Shown one piece after another: positions 1 to 12,699 of a stretch of 64,000 nucleotides of DNA (its first letter is position 1; every line of letters starts with the position of its first letter). Under the pieces are notes generated by a model, which had not been told where the DNA came from, did not search any database, and saw nothing but the letters and a program-made list of their open reading frames with translations. Both the position numbers and the translations under genes were made by a program. The stretch spans positions 682,001 to 746,000 of the forward strand of contig KN834763.1 of NCBI GenBank assembly GCA_000827265.1, in the 5' to 3' direction. The stretch comes from Collybiopsis luxurians FD-317 M1. Lineage: Eukaryota; Basidiomycota; Agaricomycetes; Agaricales; Omphalotaceae.

Positions 1-134
1 TGAAGGATAGAAGGAAGTGGAGATGAGCTTGACTGCAAATCCATGGGGACCAGAGCCTCAAACATTCCAATTTCAAAAACCGGCCGGGCGTACGGCACCG
101 GCGCTTATTTTCTTTTCCTTCTCCGTCCCCTTCC

Positions 135-1084
135 ATGGCCTCCAAGGCTTCATTATCTCGCATTTCACTCGCAAACTTGAGCCCAGCCAAAGGTTCTATA
201 CAAAAGGTACATCCTGTTTTCAAGTAACCCCCTTGATTTTTGTCTCAATGGTCCTCAGCAAAAACGAGTCGGTCGTGGTCAAGGCTCAAACTATGGAGGA
301 ACTTCTGGACGCGGACACAATGGTCAAAAATCTCGTTCAGGAGCTGGCATAAAACCTTCATTTGAAGGTGGTCAAACTCCAATAACTAAACTTTTCCCAA
401 AGCGCGGTTTCATCAACCAGTACGTCAAAACGGACTCCTTGTATATCTGTACCCTGACGTCCTGCCCAGAAACACAAAAGTTTATGCACCGGTAAACTTG
501 GAGCGCATTCAGCATTGGATCAACCTGGGCAGACTCTCATCCTCACCTGAGAGTCCTATAACCGCTCGAGAGTTACTCCACAGCGGATGCATTCACGATG
601 TTCATGACGGAATAAAGGTCCTTGGCGATGTGCGTTCCCAATCCTTCCCCATTTCATCCTCGCTCAATCATATTTCAACTCTCAGGGGGCCGAATTTCTA
701 ACATCCAAAATCTACATTACACCTTCAAGGGCATCTAAGAGTGCAATAAAAGCTATTGAGCACCTAGGCGGTCAAGTTGTTTGCAAATACTACAACCCTC
801 TCGCTTTACGGGATTGCGTCAAAGGTCGGACAGACCGTATCGAAGCTGCTCCCACTCAGCGAAAGGACATTGGTGAGCGTTACGTGTCTCTTACTCTTGC
901 CCGTTTTGATTTTTCCAAAGTTTGGTACAGCAAGTACCAAAACCGTGGTTTTCTTTCTCGAGAGCTACACCGTAAGCTCAGTGATGCTCCATTTGTCAAG
1001 GAACGATGGAAGTTGCTTTCCCAACAACTTGGTCAATGGCAGAAACAGGATTTCGATGTGGAGAAGAAGAAGGCTACTGCATAG
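135..1084 (+). CDS. MRPL10: Mitochondrial ribosomal protein uL15m (MRPL10/L15 family)
   Basis: Large-subunit mitoribosome protein of the bacterial L15 family. Five exons join in frame: 135-206, 259-419, 470-629, 686-872 and 921-1084, giving 247 residues. The first exon starts [20 protein letters not shown], a basic Ser-rich mitochondrial presequence. Exon 2 has the L15 signature: [20 protein letters not shown], then SRSGAG and [17 protein letters not shown]. The C-terminal third carries a fungal extension ending in a Lys-rich tail. All four introns are 48-56 nt with GT-AG ends. The gene converges on PRP38, with only 32 bp between the stop codons, so the 3' UTRs must overlap or be very short. 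Family assignment is from sequence. Mitochondrial location is inferred from the presequence and family. Confidence 0.93.
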
Positions 1085-1116
1085 AGTATACATACGTACT
1101 AATATACAACTATCAT

Positions 1117-2180
1117 TCAAGTCGGCGGCTCAATCTCCATACGGTCAGGTGAAATGCTTCGACTACGTGATCTGAAGGAGACAACGGAACCGGTCCTTGA
1201 GCCTGAACGTGAGCGACTGCGAGACATATACCGTGACCCAGTTGGAGATCCGCTGAGACGGCGACCACGAGAATCACTGCTTTGGCTCTGGCTCCTGCTC
1301 CTGCTCGGGCTTCTATCCATGCTCCGGCTCCTACTCCGGCTCCTACTCCTGCTGTGACTTCTGTCGCTTCTACCATCGTCGCTCCTACCCTCCAGCGCGT
1401 CCAGAAGACGACTTTTGCGCGGACCGATATCATTGTTTTCCTCTAAAACCTGTCGTTTGATGAGACGCGGCAAAATTATATCGCAGACACGCTCTTCGGT
1501 CAACAGGGCGTCGACAAATTCATCAATAAAAGTTAGCGTGTATCCGGCTGTTTAAAAAAATTAGCTACACAAAGTGGATGGGGTTAACTCAACTTACCCA
1601 TGTTACGCATCCGTAATTTCCTGTAATCTTTGAGTAGAGGTTCTAGTAACTCATAAACCTCGACAGCCCGAAATGTCATTCGTATGTACATCACCGCCAG
1701 AGCTCTCAGATACCTGGTTTTTGAACGAAAAAAAAACACTCAGAATCTAGGTCAGCGATGAAGATTAGGAATACTCACTTGAATTCCTCTGCACGAAGAT
1801 ATTCTATCATTATTTCCTTCTCTGGCTGAATCTGCAGCAATTTTAACAACAAGCACAAAAACTCCGTCGGACGCTGATTTCCATAGACTCCGCCGATAAA
1901 TTTTAAGTCAAGAGCTTTGTCGATAAGACTTTCCGCTGCAAACGCAAACACCTAGGTCTTAGCTACGAAAAAAACGCGGGTACGGACACGAAAATCGAAC
2001 CAGTTAAGGCAAAACAGTGTTCCTTCCAGTATGTCGACTCATAAATTCGGTTACGGATGACAGTTTCAACTAGATACTGTGAGAATGAGAAGATAGAATT
2101 GCATTTTACTCTTCGGCTTTCTGCACCTGGGGATTTTGGCCATGAATAGCTTTGGCGCCGGTGACCGTAGTATTGGCCAT
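1117..2180 (-). CDS. PRP38: Pre-mRNA-splicing factor Prp38
   Basis: Component of the U4/U6.U5 tri-snRNP needed for spliceosome activation. The start at 2180 reads MANTTVTGAKAIHGQNPQ and is followed by YLVETVIRNRIYESTYWKE, the highly conserved Prp38 N-terminus. Further exons contain the FIGGVYGNQRPTEFLCL-type segment, IQPEKEIMIEYLRAEEFKYL, and the terminal conserved block EERVCDIILPRLIKRQVLEE. The C-terminal ~90 residues are a long Arg-Ser dipeptide region (RSRSRSRSMDRSPSRSRSQ). Such a tail is present in animal PRP38 and absent from budding yeast Prp38. Several introns, for example around 1553-1597. The RS tail ends at MEIEPPT, 32 bp from the uL15m stop. The identification is strong. Exact internal splice sites were not all verified. 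Confidence 0.93.
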
Positions 2181-2465
2181 GGGAGAGTGGAACAAGTACA
2201 ACTGCACTGCCACCTTCATCGGATCCGAGAAAAATGCCATAGTGTATGCGCGTAGGCAGGTATGCAAATGGTAAAAACATTCGAGTCGAATAAAGTTTAA
2301 CTGGAGGTGTAGTACAATTGGTCGTGAACTATGGTAACGAGTCTATGCTGCTCAGAAAGGCTCATGCAAAAATTCATGCATTTACACTAGAAGAAAAATT
2401 ACCAATTACCTGGGAAAAAGAGAATTTATAAGCAACCGATAAACACGAAGTCCCAGTACAAAGTG

Positions 2466-5400
2466 TCATGAAGAACGAGCCGAAGAAGTTGTTGCGACGG
2501 ATTTTATGGGCGACCCAAGCGCATTCATCCGGCTTGGTGGTAAACGTATCTTCAGAGAAGGCGTTGTCGGGGTCGATGTTGATGCACCAGAGGTTGAACT
2601 GAGGATGGTGGATAAAGACGACACGGATGTTGTAGAGGGCACAGATTTAGAGGCTCGTGGTTTAACTTCCCTTTTTTCCTTTGTCTTGTGTTTAGAACGA
2701 TCAATATACGGCGCCTCATCATCTCTTTCCTTCCTCTTCCTTCCTCGTTTAGGTGCCGGGGCTGGCGGGTCATTCTCTTGTTTGACGTTGAAACCGTTGG
2801 CATCGCCGTCGGCGACAGCTTTCTTTTTTCCCACTCGTTTTTTTGGACTTGGTTTCGCAGATGGAGCAGGGACCGAGGGAGACCCGACGAAGTCAAAAGT
2901 CCCGCCGTCGAACAGGAGAGAAGTGGTATCAGACTCCTCAACCTTGAAATCCGTTCAGACGTGCATCGTTCGGTTGAATGAGCGGCGTACCTTGACCCGG
3001 ACCCTGTTGGTCTTGGATGAAGACGCTGCCGGGGGAGGAGCAGAAGCACTGCTTTCCAAATCATCACCTCCACTTCTAGACTGTGGAAACGCGCAATTTT
3101 AAGAATTCAACAGGAATAGCACAAGATCAAATACGAACTCTGTCTGCAACCTTACTCCTGGAGCGCAGTGTGCGGGCGCTAGGTTCCAGTTGTATTCGGG
3201 GTTCTGTTGCATCGGCTTTTCGCCGCCTTGAAGTTGAAGGCGTAATAGAAAGCGTTTCGATAGGAGGAACCATAGAAGCCGTAGCGGCATCAACTGCACT
3301 AGTTGATGCAGCCGCTTTGATTGAGCCCTTCTAAGTAAAAGATCAGCCTTTGTTCGCCGAAATTAGTGGAGTCCAGATTACCTTTGTAGGAGAAGCTTTT
3401 GAAGTCCTCGCTGGCTTTGGGGTAGGCTGCGACGGAGGGGGAAGTGGGTCCGCGACCATGCGATATTCGTTGTGGTTTCCAAAGTTCGAGCCATTTACAG
3501 GTTTAGGAGAACCCCTGAGGTTGAAACCACGCTTGAAATCCCACAGCATCTAATACTTAATGATAAGGATTCCAAGCCGGCTACGCGTGGATAGAGAATA
3601 CTTGCCTTGGCAACTTCCACATCTGTGTGGCTAGAGGAGGCAGTAGGACGGGGGAGAGGTTGCAAGAACTCTTCTTCATCCAGCGAGCTGAGAGAAGTTA
3701 AGGGAGATGACGGGAGTGAGTCTGCGTGTCTAAATTGATAGGTGGTCAGGTGAAAAGTCAACCGTCAAAAGAAGATATTGCTTACTGCACTCCGTTTCCT
3801 ACGTTCTTGCTGATCTTATTCCAAAAATCCAACAATATGATGCGCTCTGGAACCCGATAGCGACGACCGTTTATGAGTACTTCGTCAACGGCGACCTTGG
3901 GTTGAACATTGATGGGTCGGACAGATTGCGTTTCTATGATCTCAATATTACCATTATTATACTGCCCTGGTTTCGATATCTCAATCGGTGTTGCATTCTG
4001 TTTCGGTATCCGATGTTTCGGGGTCTGTAAAAACTCTCGGTAAGACAAATGTCCAGTGTTTACTAAGAACAAGACTTGCAATCATTTGCTCCGCATGGTT
4101 GGGACACATCCATTTTTTGGAAAAGGAAGGCATAGTAGAAAGGGGTGGGTCTAGACAGTCGAGGTGCCAATGAAGGTCGCAATAGTCGCATGAGATGATG
4201 TTTTTCCACATTTCGTACTGTTCTGCTTTGGCAGTAGCTCTACGAGCTCGTTTTGTAGCAGGGGCAGCAGCAACAGTCGACTCAGGCAGTGCTGAGGTCC
4301 CACATCGGAAACAAAGGACGGGTTGTCCGTTGCGGTCACGTAAGCGGTGGGCATCCCGATCCTCCAATTGTCCATGTCGACTAAAAATTAAAAAAAAAGC
4401 AACGAAGGTTAGCAAGGATGAGGACTAAGAAAAGCCATAATGTAGGGACGCACTTCAGACGTGGAGGTTTAATTTCCGATGTATTCACATAGCCGCCTCG
4501 AGCACTCGTCCCCACTGAGTCTACGTGTCAGAATGACAAAGGAAATTTTTTGACAAAAGTAACGAACCATCCTTGAAAAAACTTCGAATATCATCAGGAA
4601 GTTGATATTCGGTAGGGATGTTATTATCCAGCGCCTGTATCAGAGGTGCCAAAAGGCCGGGAGGCGACTTGCGTGGCGGGTGCTGCATGGAACAGAGTCA
4701 GAAAGGACTGACCATGTGAGGGGACTTGCTGACCTTGGTCGTACAGGCCGGGCAAAACCATCTGCTGTCGCCTTCATCTACCGATTCCATTGGGGGATCC
4801 AGACACCAGAGGTGAAAAGCTCGTGGACAGCCGTCGCAATACACAAGCGCACCCTGGGAACGACAAGCAGAACAGTGGTCATTGTTATTCAACTAAAATC
4901 GGGGATTGTGTGAGAACCTTTAGAGATGGTGAACGAGAAGGGAGCGCACCAAATTGTCAAACTGAGGTTCGGGTGAACGCAGAGATACCGTCTGGGGCTC
5001 CTCTTTGATTCTTACAGGATTCTCAACCTCCTTGCCCTTTCCCTTGTCCTTCTTCTTCCCTCGAGTGCTCGTCACATGCGATGACTGATCTACGATGTTT
5101 TGCAAAGAAGTTGGAGGAGGAAGAGACGACGATTCATCGTCCATGATCATGATCTCGGTATCACCGACCAAAAGAGGAGCAGCCTTTGAACCACTGGGGC
5201 CCTCCGGATTAACAATAAGATCCACACCATTACTTGAACCATTCTGATTGCGTGCCGAGGCACGCTGGGCGCGACCAGAAGCCCCTCTGTTAGTGGGTGG
5301 CACCAAGACCGCCATGACATATCAGCGCAAAAAGAAAAAAAAAAAGATGAAAAGAGGCAAGACGGTGAGAGGAAAGCTTGAGGAACCAGAAAAACGAGTC

Positions 5401-5689
5401 AAACACACCCTTTATCCATCTTTGCACGCTTGCTCGACCTGGATTCCTGGCCAATCCAGGTGCCATGCATTGCACCAGAATAAGTAGTACCAGGATCGGA
5501 CGCGGGCAAGTAAGAGTAAACTGCAGAGTCTTTCCGAGGATCCCGTTTCGACAGAGGATTTTGCATTGCAGAAGGGGGCCCAGGAAGAATTTCTGTTGCA
5601 AGAGACGAGTCACCCTCAAGGTGAGACGGCTGATACACAGGGACGCCTGGCAAAAGATATGCGGGTATCGTGCTGGTCATTGAGACCAT
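2466..5689 (-). CDS. Double PHD-finger protein, Rco1-like subunit of the Rpd3S/Clr6-type deacetylase complex
   Basis: Likely the PHD subunit that recruits the Rpd3S histone deacetylase to transcribed chromatin. The start at 5689 gives MVSMTSTIPAYLLPGVPVYQ. A short intron then joins MDKG to GASGRAQRASARNQNG, so a later ATG at 5315 lies inside an intron. PHD1 (about 4890-4720) has CSACRSQGALVYCDGCPRAF followed by HLWCLDPP and WFCPAC. PHD2 (about 4310-4090) has CFRCG, then CDYCDLHWHLDCLDPP and WMCPNHAEQ. A conserved region after PHD2 includes VLINGRRYRVPERIILLDFW, as in Rco1-like proteins. The C-terminus is basic, Ser-rich and disordered (GKKKAVADGD, KRGRKRKERDDE). About ten short introns. PHF12-like is the animal equivalent. 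The function is inferred from architecture. Confidence 0.82.
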
Positions 5690-6106
5690 TCCAGGAGCCC
5701 AGAGTCAAAGAACCCGTTGAAAAAGGAAAGAAAGAAGCACAGAAACCACCGTACGCTCTCTGTCAGGTTCGATGGTGGTCAATCGGAAAGGTCATTCCTA
5801 TTTCCGCACAACCAAACTTCAATGTCGGGCTCTCTCAAATAGGTTCAATTCTCATGCTCTCTTTTGAAGTTGCTGCATCGACCTCACTCGCATACACAGA
5901 AAATGATAGTATTGCAGAATAACGATGAAATGACGTGCAAACATTGAAAACAGTGGATATCAACAAATGAGACGAAAAAAAATATACAGCTGGGCAAGGG
6001 TATGGAAAAGCGTAAATTGAAAACTAGAGGGAAATCCAATCTAAGCAATAGTCACCAATGGAAGCACTGCAAGAATAATTATACGTAGAGCTATTGAAAG
6101 ACCCGA
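5690..6106. other. Intergenic spacer between the DYRK kinase 3' end and the Rco1-like gene
   Basis: This 417 bp stretch should hold the promoter of the Rco1-like gene on the minus strand and the kinase 3' UTR. No convincing ORF, tRNA or repeat was seen. The plus-strand reading frame across part of it is antisense to the Rco1-like first exon. Confidence 0.5.
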
Positions 6107-9100
6107 TCATTTTGCGGCTGCCTGTAGAACGGGACGATTGGACACCATTATACGATAACTGGATAGGTCAACTTACCACATAGCCATTGAGCGCACGACT
6201 TGAATGATGGGACGAAAGGCTGTGAGCTTGTGAGGTTCGATAAGAGCGAGACGAAGAGGTGAGCGTAGAGTTGTGTGTTGAGGTACTCGGGGTCGTTGGT
6301 ACACCGCCGGACGTTATTCGAGACGAACGTGCGGTAAGAGGAGTGGGGGCACCGATCAGAGACTTTTTGGGTGTCTCTGTCACTTCTTTTTTACGAGTAC
6401 CGAGGGCGGAGGAAGATAGTACGCTCTTACTAGAGGACAGGGTGGGTTTTGGTTTACGGCCGGCGGTTATGAAAGGGTGACGAAGAGCAGCTTGAGGTTT
6501 TAAACGGCGTTCCGGATCCCAGACGAGACATTTTGCAATAAAGTCAATAAAGTCTTCGTCGTTGCAGCGTAATGCCTGAGCGAGAGTCTTGGTGCCAGGT
6601 CGCCGTCGCCGGCCTTTAGAGTTGATCACAGCACGAGGAGCGCCATTAGGTTCTACAATGAGAGCCCTTGTTTAAGAGTTTGGCCACAGATCAGCTGGAT
6701 TCACTCACCGAAAAAAAGCTTTTTGCGAGAGCTACGATTAATAAATTCCTTATCCGGGATACCGAGAACCTCCATGATACAGGAAAGCTGCTCTTGCTCA
6801 TTTTCTCCAGGAAATATTGGGTATCCAGTGTACAGCTCTGCAAGTATACATCCTAAACTCCACATATCAATGGCCATGTGGTAATTCATGCCGAGGATGA
6901 CCTCCGGTGAGCGATAGAATCGACTCTGGATATACGTGTATACTAGGCAGCATATCCCACGTCAGGAGAACATTCATCGTGTCACACTATAGTCAACTTA
7001 CTCTTCTCGTGCTCCAAACAACTACTTCCGAAATCTATCACCTTGATAGCACTCTTGGCTGGATGGCGAAGCAAAACATTCTATGAGGAGCGTAAATGAG
7101 TGTTTGTTACGACAAATAGCAGACAACACTTACTTCCGGCTTAAGATCGCAGTGAACAATTCGATGGTGACGCATGAGAGATAGTGACATTAACATTTGG
7201 CTTGTGAAACGCCGAATAAGTGTTGTAGTAAAGCCCACGAAGCCGTTGGCCTTGATTAATTCGTAAAGGTTGATACTCAATAGTTCCATTGCAATGCACA
7301 GATGATTTCTGAAATAAAAGTGCTCTGTCATTTTAATGACATGGTGTTTCTCTTCCGCGTCCTACCATTCAAGAAAGGTTAGTCGGTACAGCTCGAGCTA
7401 GCTGGGTATTCAGCACATACCCATTTTCGAAGATTGTCCAAAATTTTGATTTCAACGAGAGCTTGATGGTGGAACCGCTTCTTGTTTCGAATAATCTTGA
7501 TAGCAACCGATTCACCGGTGCAGTGATCTCTACAATGGAGAACCTGACCGAATGAGCCCTTCCCCAGTGTGTCGATGACTTCATATCGATATGCAAGATG
7601 ATCATGGTTGACCACTTGATAATCTCCGCGGTCATCATCGTAACCGTAGTTGTTGGCCGTGTGGTCTGGGGAGGCATAATGTTTCTTACTGTGAGCGCCA
7701 GTGTAATACACGTTGGGATAGTCCTGAACTTCCTTTCGTTCAAAGTCGCACAGATATTGACTCTGGCTACTCTTGAGAACAGCTAAAAGTAACTGGTCAA
7801 AAAAATCTACTTGTTGGAGTGAAGAGTACTTGCCTGTGGGTGTCATAGGGTCAACGGGGGCAATAGGCTCAGGGAACTTCAAAAGTTTGTCGAGTTCGTC
7901 CTGACTCGCACCAGCTTGCAATTTGGCAGATTGTTGCCGTCGGATGTACTGCAACATCTCTTCATCGCCTGCCACCTCTTCATCGTCCACTGAGCTAGGC
8001 GCAGGCGAAGGAGTAGTCAACGACTGTCGACTAGAAGTTGGCGTACCAGCCGCGGCGATACTTTGGGTGCTGCTCGCATGTGAAGAGCGCGCAGAAGACA
8101 GTGAAATCTTTGGACTGAGGAGTTTGAGTCCTTTTGAAGGCGAAAGTGCGGAAAACCGGTGGTGAGAGGTTGAAGTCTCATTCGAAGCCGAGGCATTCGC
8201 AGCCGTAGACATGGACGCTACAGATCCAGTAGATGACTTGCGAAGACCAAATGATATCGAATCCCTATTGCTCTTCCGTGGCAAAATACTTCCAGACCCT
8301 GATGTGCTAGCAGATACCTGTCGTGGCACCCGAGAAGCGGAAACATTGGCATTGGTGGATGGAGAATTTCGGGCAGATGTAGAAGTTCTTGCAGGCATTT
8401 TAGGTGTCGGTCCATCGCCGTTCTCAATGACTCCAAATTCATTGGCAGATTGGCCGGCGGTTGGGGAAGGATTGGCTGATGAAACCATTCCACTAGCGCG
8501 ACGGGCTGTGCCTCCTCCCGCCGGATTCGTACTTTTCAGAGGAGGAGAGGAAACGGCAGATGTACGACTCGAGATACGAGGAATTTTGGTGGGCGTTTCC
8601 TTTGGCATTCCTGAGATAGAATTCATCAAAGTAGACGGTGGCGGCTCCTTGTTCTCCTTGGAATTCTGTGTTATTGTACCTACAGAAGGAGAACCAGCAA
8701 TGGTTGGCAGCTGATTACGTGTCCGCAGAGAGCTATCTGACTGCTTCTGCATCGAGCTGGCGGTCTGAGAGGTGGCTCGAGATGAAGATGAAGCAACACG
8801 AGCGATACTTGAAGCAGTAGGGGCACTCGATGAGGGGGCCGTTCCGGGAGCTTTTAACCGCGCTACTCGCTGAGCAGTAGCTGGTTCCAAAGCAGATATC
8901 TGCATGGGGGGTAAAGCTGGGGGTGACCGTGGTTTTTTGGGATCGGTCGCCGAAAGAGTCTTGCAAAGGGCAAACGTTAAAAGATGAGCAGTAAAGCATG
9001 GTCGACAGTACTCACTTTGCCGCGTTTCCGTCCCATCAGCACCGATATTCTTCCTTCTTTGTCCTCTTTCTTCTGCTTTTCCCTGTCCGCCCTGGGGGTA

Positions 9101-12100
9101 TCCGTCTCCGATTCCTTGACTGCACCTCTGACCTTTTGAATTTCTTTCGCCACCTCCTTCGAGTCCCCATGCAAGCTTTTTCTGGAGCCAGATTTCAAGA
9201 GTGAACCAAAACTCAGCACCGATGACTTCTTGTGCGCAGAATTGGGTACAGAAGTAGATTGGGAGGCATAATCAGGCATTGGCGAAGAGGTCTGCTTTGT
9301 CCGCGGCTGGGTTGTGACCGCCGAATCAGTTGAAAGGGTAGGTGAAGACGCCAAGACAGCACTGGGTGGAACTTGAATAGATTGCGAAGATGACCGACGG
9401 AAGAACGGTATTGACGAAGGCGTGAGTCGCTTAGACTGGTGGCGACGAACTGAGGAAGAGGGACTCAAAGGTCCCGCGTACGTTTGGTTGGCTGAAAGAC
9501 CGGCATACGTCTGGTTTGTGCTCGCGCTGGAATCGGTTCCGGATCGACTGGGTACCGCACTGCGGTCAGGAGTCTTTGACACGGAAGGAGTGTGGGTTGT
9601 AGAGGCAAGCGCAGGTGTACGCACTGACCCTACGGAGGAAAGGGAAGTCAGAGAAGCCGCGGATCCCATTGCATCTGGCTGCCTCGGTGACCAAGGGCTT
9701 TTAGGGGGAGCGGAAGAGGGAGAAAGAGTTTGTTCTTTGGATGCCGATTTGCGCAACTGCTGGGATAGAAGATGAGACTGCTGACCGCTAAACGTCACAG
9801 CTCGAGGGCTTACCGGGAACCCCGAAGACTTGGTAGAAGGAGAGCTCGACAGCTTGAGATTCAAAGCATTGGAAAAACTCCATTTCTTGGAAGGTGTCTT
9901 GGGAGCAGCTGGAGGAACTTCCGGCGCCGCATTCGGGTTGAGGGTACCGTGGTGTTGACTATGACGATGGCTGGAAGACGATTGTTTGGATGAACCAGGA
10001 GAAGTGCCTGCTCCATCATTCAATAGAGGAACCTTCAAAGAAGTACTGCGATCGCTGTCATGACTGCTGCGCGGCTTTTCTTCCTGAAGATGGGGGAACG
10101 TCAAACCGACTGCCGTTGCTGGGGGCGTACGATATGTCGATAGATCTTTGGGAAGAGGTGGGACAGGAGGTACAGCGGCCTCTTCATTTCCATCGCCATT
10201 GGCAGCGATGTAAGCGACGCGGTCCTTGAGGGAGTTTGCATCACTCGAATGGATGCTCGAAACATCACTGCCAGCACTATTTCTTCTAGCCTTACCAATA
10301 GCATGGCGAACAGATGACATGGAAGTCATGCTGGTAGCAGCCGACATGGAGACTGAATCCCGAGAACTTGTGGTAGGTGTGCTTGTGTTGGTTGCCGAAG
10401 AAGTTGATCCCCGTTTCGGAGTGAAGCTAGATCTAGCACTTGACTTCTTTGGGGTCCTATCGACAGCAGCAGTAGCAGCATATATTATGGGCTGTTCATC
10501 GCTGCTGGTAAGTGCACTACCCATCGCTTCCATATCGAGACTAGGGCTAACGAGGCCCAGTCCGAGACCGATGACTTGGCGAGGTTCCTTCTCTTTAAGG
10601 CTGTGGGCACTGTCTCTGTGACTACTACCCCTGCGTTTGATCCCGCCATCACTGGATGAGCCCACACCTTCCCACTGGGAGCCCGTCCCTGTCCTACTGG
10701 CTGGCGTCCCGGGCCGACTTGAACTATGGGGCCGACCGAAACTACCCACACTGGCACGGGGCCGAGCACTCTTTCCAGATAATCCATCCAGTTTTCGCAA
10801 AGCTTCTGCAGTAGCCTCATCGTCCATGCCAGACCAGCCTTCCTGAGTACCCCGCAAGAGAGAATGAGCCACACTAGGTGAATTACCGAGTTCCTTTGCA
10901 GCACTCAGCGGAGGAGTATTAGGGCCTGCCCCAGTATTCTTCAAAAAGTGTTGAATGGATGACGAGGAGGGAGAAGGAGGTAAATGGGAAAAATCTGTTC
11001 CAACTGCGGCGCGCTTGGTATCTCCGACGTTGGAAGAAGACGAACTGAGCGAGGCATGTCGACTATGCTGCTTCAGCTTCAGGCTGCTGCTGATAGTCAA
11101 CCCAGTGCTTTCTCTCCGTCGCTCTTTGCCCCTGCTAGAAGAAGAAGGTGAGACGGTCGCAGTCATGCTTCGATGCTTGCGAGAGAGGGGTTTTTCGTTC
11201 TTGTTTCTGTCTTTCAGAGAAGTCGAGCCAACGCGCTTGGATACGAGTGAACCTGTTTGATCCATCTCAAATTCGTCTGAGGATCGTTTCCTGGCCTTGC
11301 GTTGAGGTTGCGAGAAAGAACTTGGCGGAGAAGAAGGGTTGGCAGTTGTTTCGACAGGCGCAGAGGAAATGGTAAAGGAAGCGGGGCTAAACGTCTCTGC
11401 AGATGGTAAATCAGGAAGTCTGGGAGCGGCTGATGAAGGTTTTCGAGGATAGAGGATTTCTTCTCCGCCGCTCTCTTCTGTCATTGACGGCCGCTCTCGA
11501 AGAGGCCGGGGTAGAGACTTGAGCTGTATCAACTATGATCACAAAAAGGTCAGAAGAAGATGGCCGGGTAAACTGGTTAATGAACGTACGTCTTCTCTCT
11601 CAGACATTTCGCCATCGACTGCTTCGATGGTCCAGGGACTATCTGGTTCATCCTGTTCATCCTGTTCATCGTCTTCATTGCCTGGAGCGACGGTTGGATA
11701 CTGGTCGGCTTCATCGGCTTGCTGATCAGAGAGGGCGGGGATGGATTGGGCAGACTGCTCGGAGCGAGTCCATCTTGGGGTCGCAAGTTCGCCGACGCCT
11801 ACGAGACCACGTCTGTCGATAGAGGAAGGGTCTTTTGCAGGTGTATAGGGCTCTTGTAAAGGTGACCTGTCCGGGGTCCGACTGGTGAAAGGGCCAGTCG
11901 CGGGCAAGGGAGGAGCAGGGGATTCTGAGGGAGACTGGAAGCCAAAATAGTAGGGATCGAGAGAAGAAGTAGCAGAACCAGCGCGCGACTGAGGATAATC
12001 TGAATCTGAAGGACGGTCATCCTCAGCGGCAGGTTCGATGTGGAGGGTGGGCTGTTGAAGAAGAAGATGAATAGAAAATGAAGGTAGGAAAAGATAGAAA

Positions 12101-12243
12101 CATACATGTACAGTTACTGCGCGTTGAGTATCGACATGATTGTCAGAGGAAGGGTTATTTTGAGGAATATGAATGTCCAGAGCTGGGGGTCGTTCGCGTT
12201 TGAATCTGTTGAGTGAGGCCGAGGAGGACTCTGAAGCGGACAT
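6107..12243 (-). CDS. Very large DYRK-family protein kinase (Pom1-like)
   Basis: Dual-specificity Tyr-regulated kinase of the Pom1/class 2 DYRK type, about 1,850 residues. The start [20 protein letters not shown] is at 12243. The first ~1,350 residues are Ser/Thr/Pro-rich and disordered. The DYRK accessory region reads [15 protein letters not shown] and [14 protein letters not shown], then a DH box ([20 protein letters not shown]). Kinase motifs follow: [31 protein letters not shown] (catalytic HCD), activation-loop [17 protein letters not shown] and [21 protein letters not shown]. The tail after the domain is about 120 residues. The terminal exon encodes AAAK and a stop at 6107-6109. The frame was checked across junctions near 11535, 8977 and 7783-7833, the last a probable GC-AG intron. 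By analogy with Pom1 it may act in polarity or cell-size control, but that is inference. Confidence 0.88.
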
Positions 12244-12699
12244 GAAAAAGAAGAAAAGGAGAGGAAAGAGAAGAGGAAAAGGACCAAGAACGTCGAAGAC
12301 AACGAGCAAAGGGCTTCTCGTTGGGAAAGCGGGCACGAGTTGGGTTCCGTAAGCCGAACCGCCGGCCGGGTAGACCTCCGTGTATGCGCCTTTATTTTTT
12401 ATTGTGCAGTCTGAATGTTTTTTTTTTGTGGTAATTGACTGCGATTTGCTTTGTTACGCGGCGATCTGAGCATGAGGTTGAAGCGTGGCGTTGAGTGAAC
12501 GGTGGAGGGACGACATTCAACGTTTCGGTTTTCAGCAGGGTATTTGAACCAGTTCATTATTCGCTTTCAAGTTTTGCTACCTTCTTCTTCTCCGTCTCAC
12601 TGTTTCTTTTATTTTTTTCGCAAGTTAGGTAAGTAAAAACTTTAGTTGGTTTCGTCATGTGGCAACCCTGAACTCTAGTCCTTCCCCAGTTCTCCTCCC
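12244..12699. promoter_or_regulatory. Divergent promoter region between the DYRK kinase and the Zn2Cys6 factor
   Basis: The 456 bp region separates two outward-facing genes. The right half holds pyrimidine-rich tracts (12580-12620), typical of fungal promoters just upstream of transcription starts. A good 5' UTR intron is visible for the right-hand gene: donor gtaagt at 12629 and acceptor ctctag ending at 12678. No TATA box can be asserted. Confidence 0.5.

Noticed and set aside
2506..3102. 198-codon plus-strand open frame
   Set aside because: Antisense to the basic Ser-rich exons of the Rco1-like gene. Low complexity, no domain; the minus frame is explained by the PHD gene.
5290..5619. Minus frame through 5290-5619
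   Set aside because: Crosses the intron between MDKG and GASGRAQ of the Rco1-like gene; intron-derived.
8211..8714. 167-codon plus-strand open frame
   Set aside because: Mirror of the Ser/Thr-rich kinase N-terminus; composition bias opens the opposite frame.
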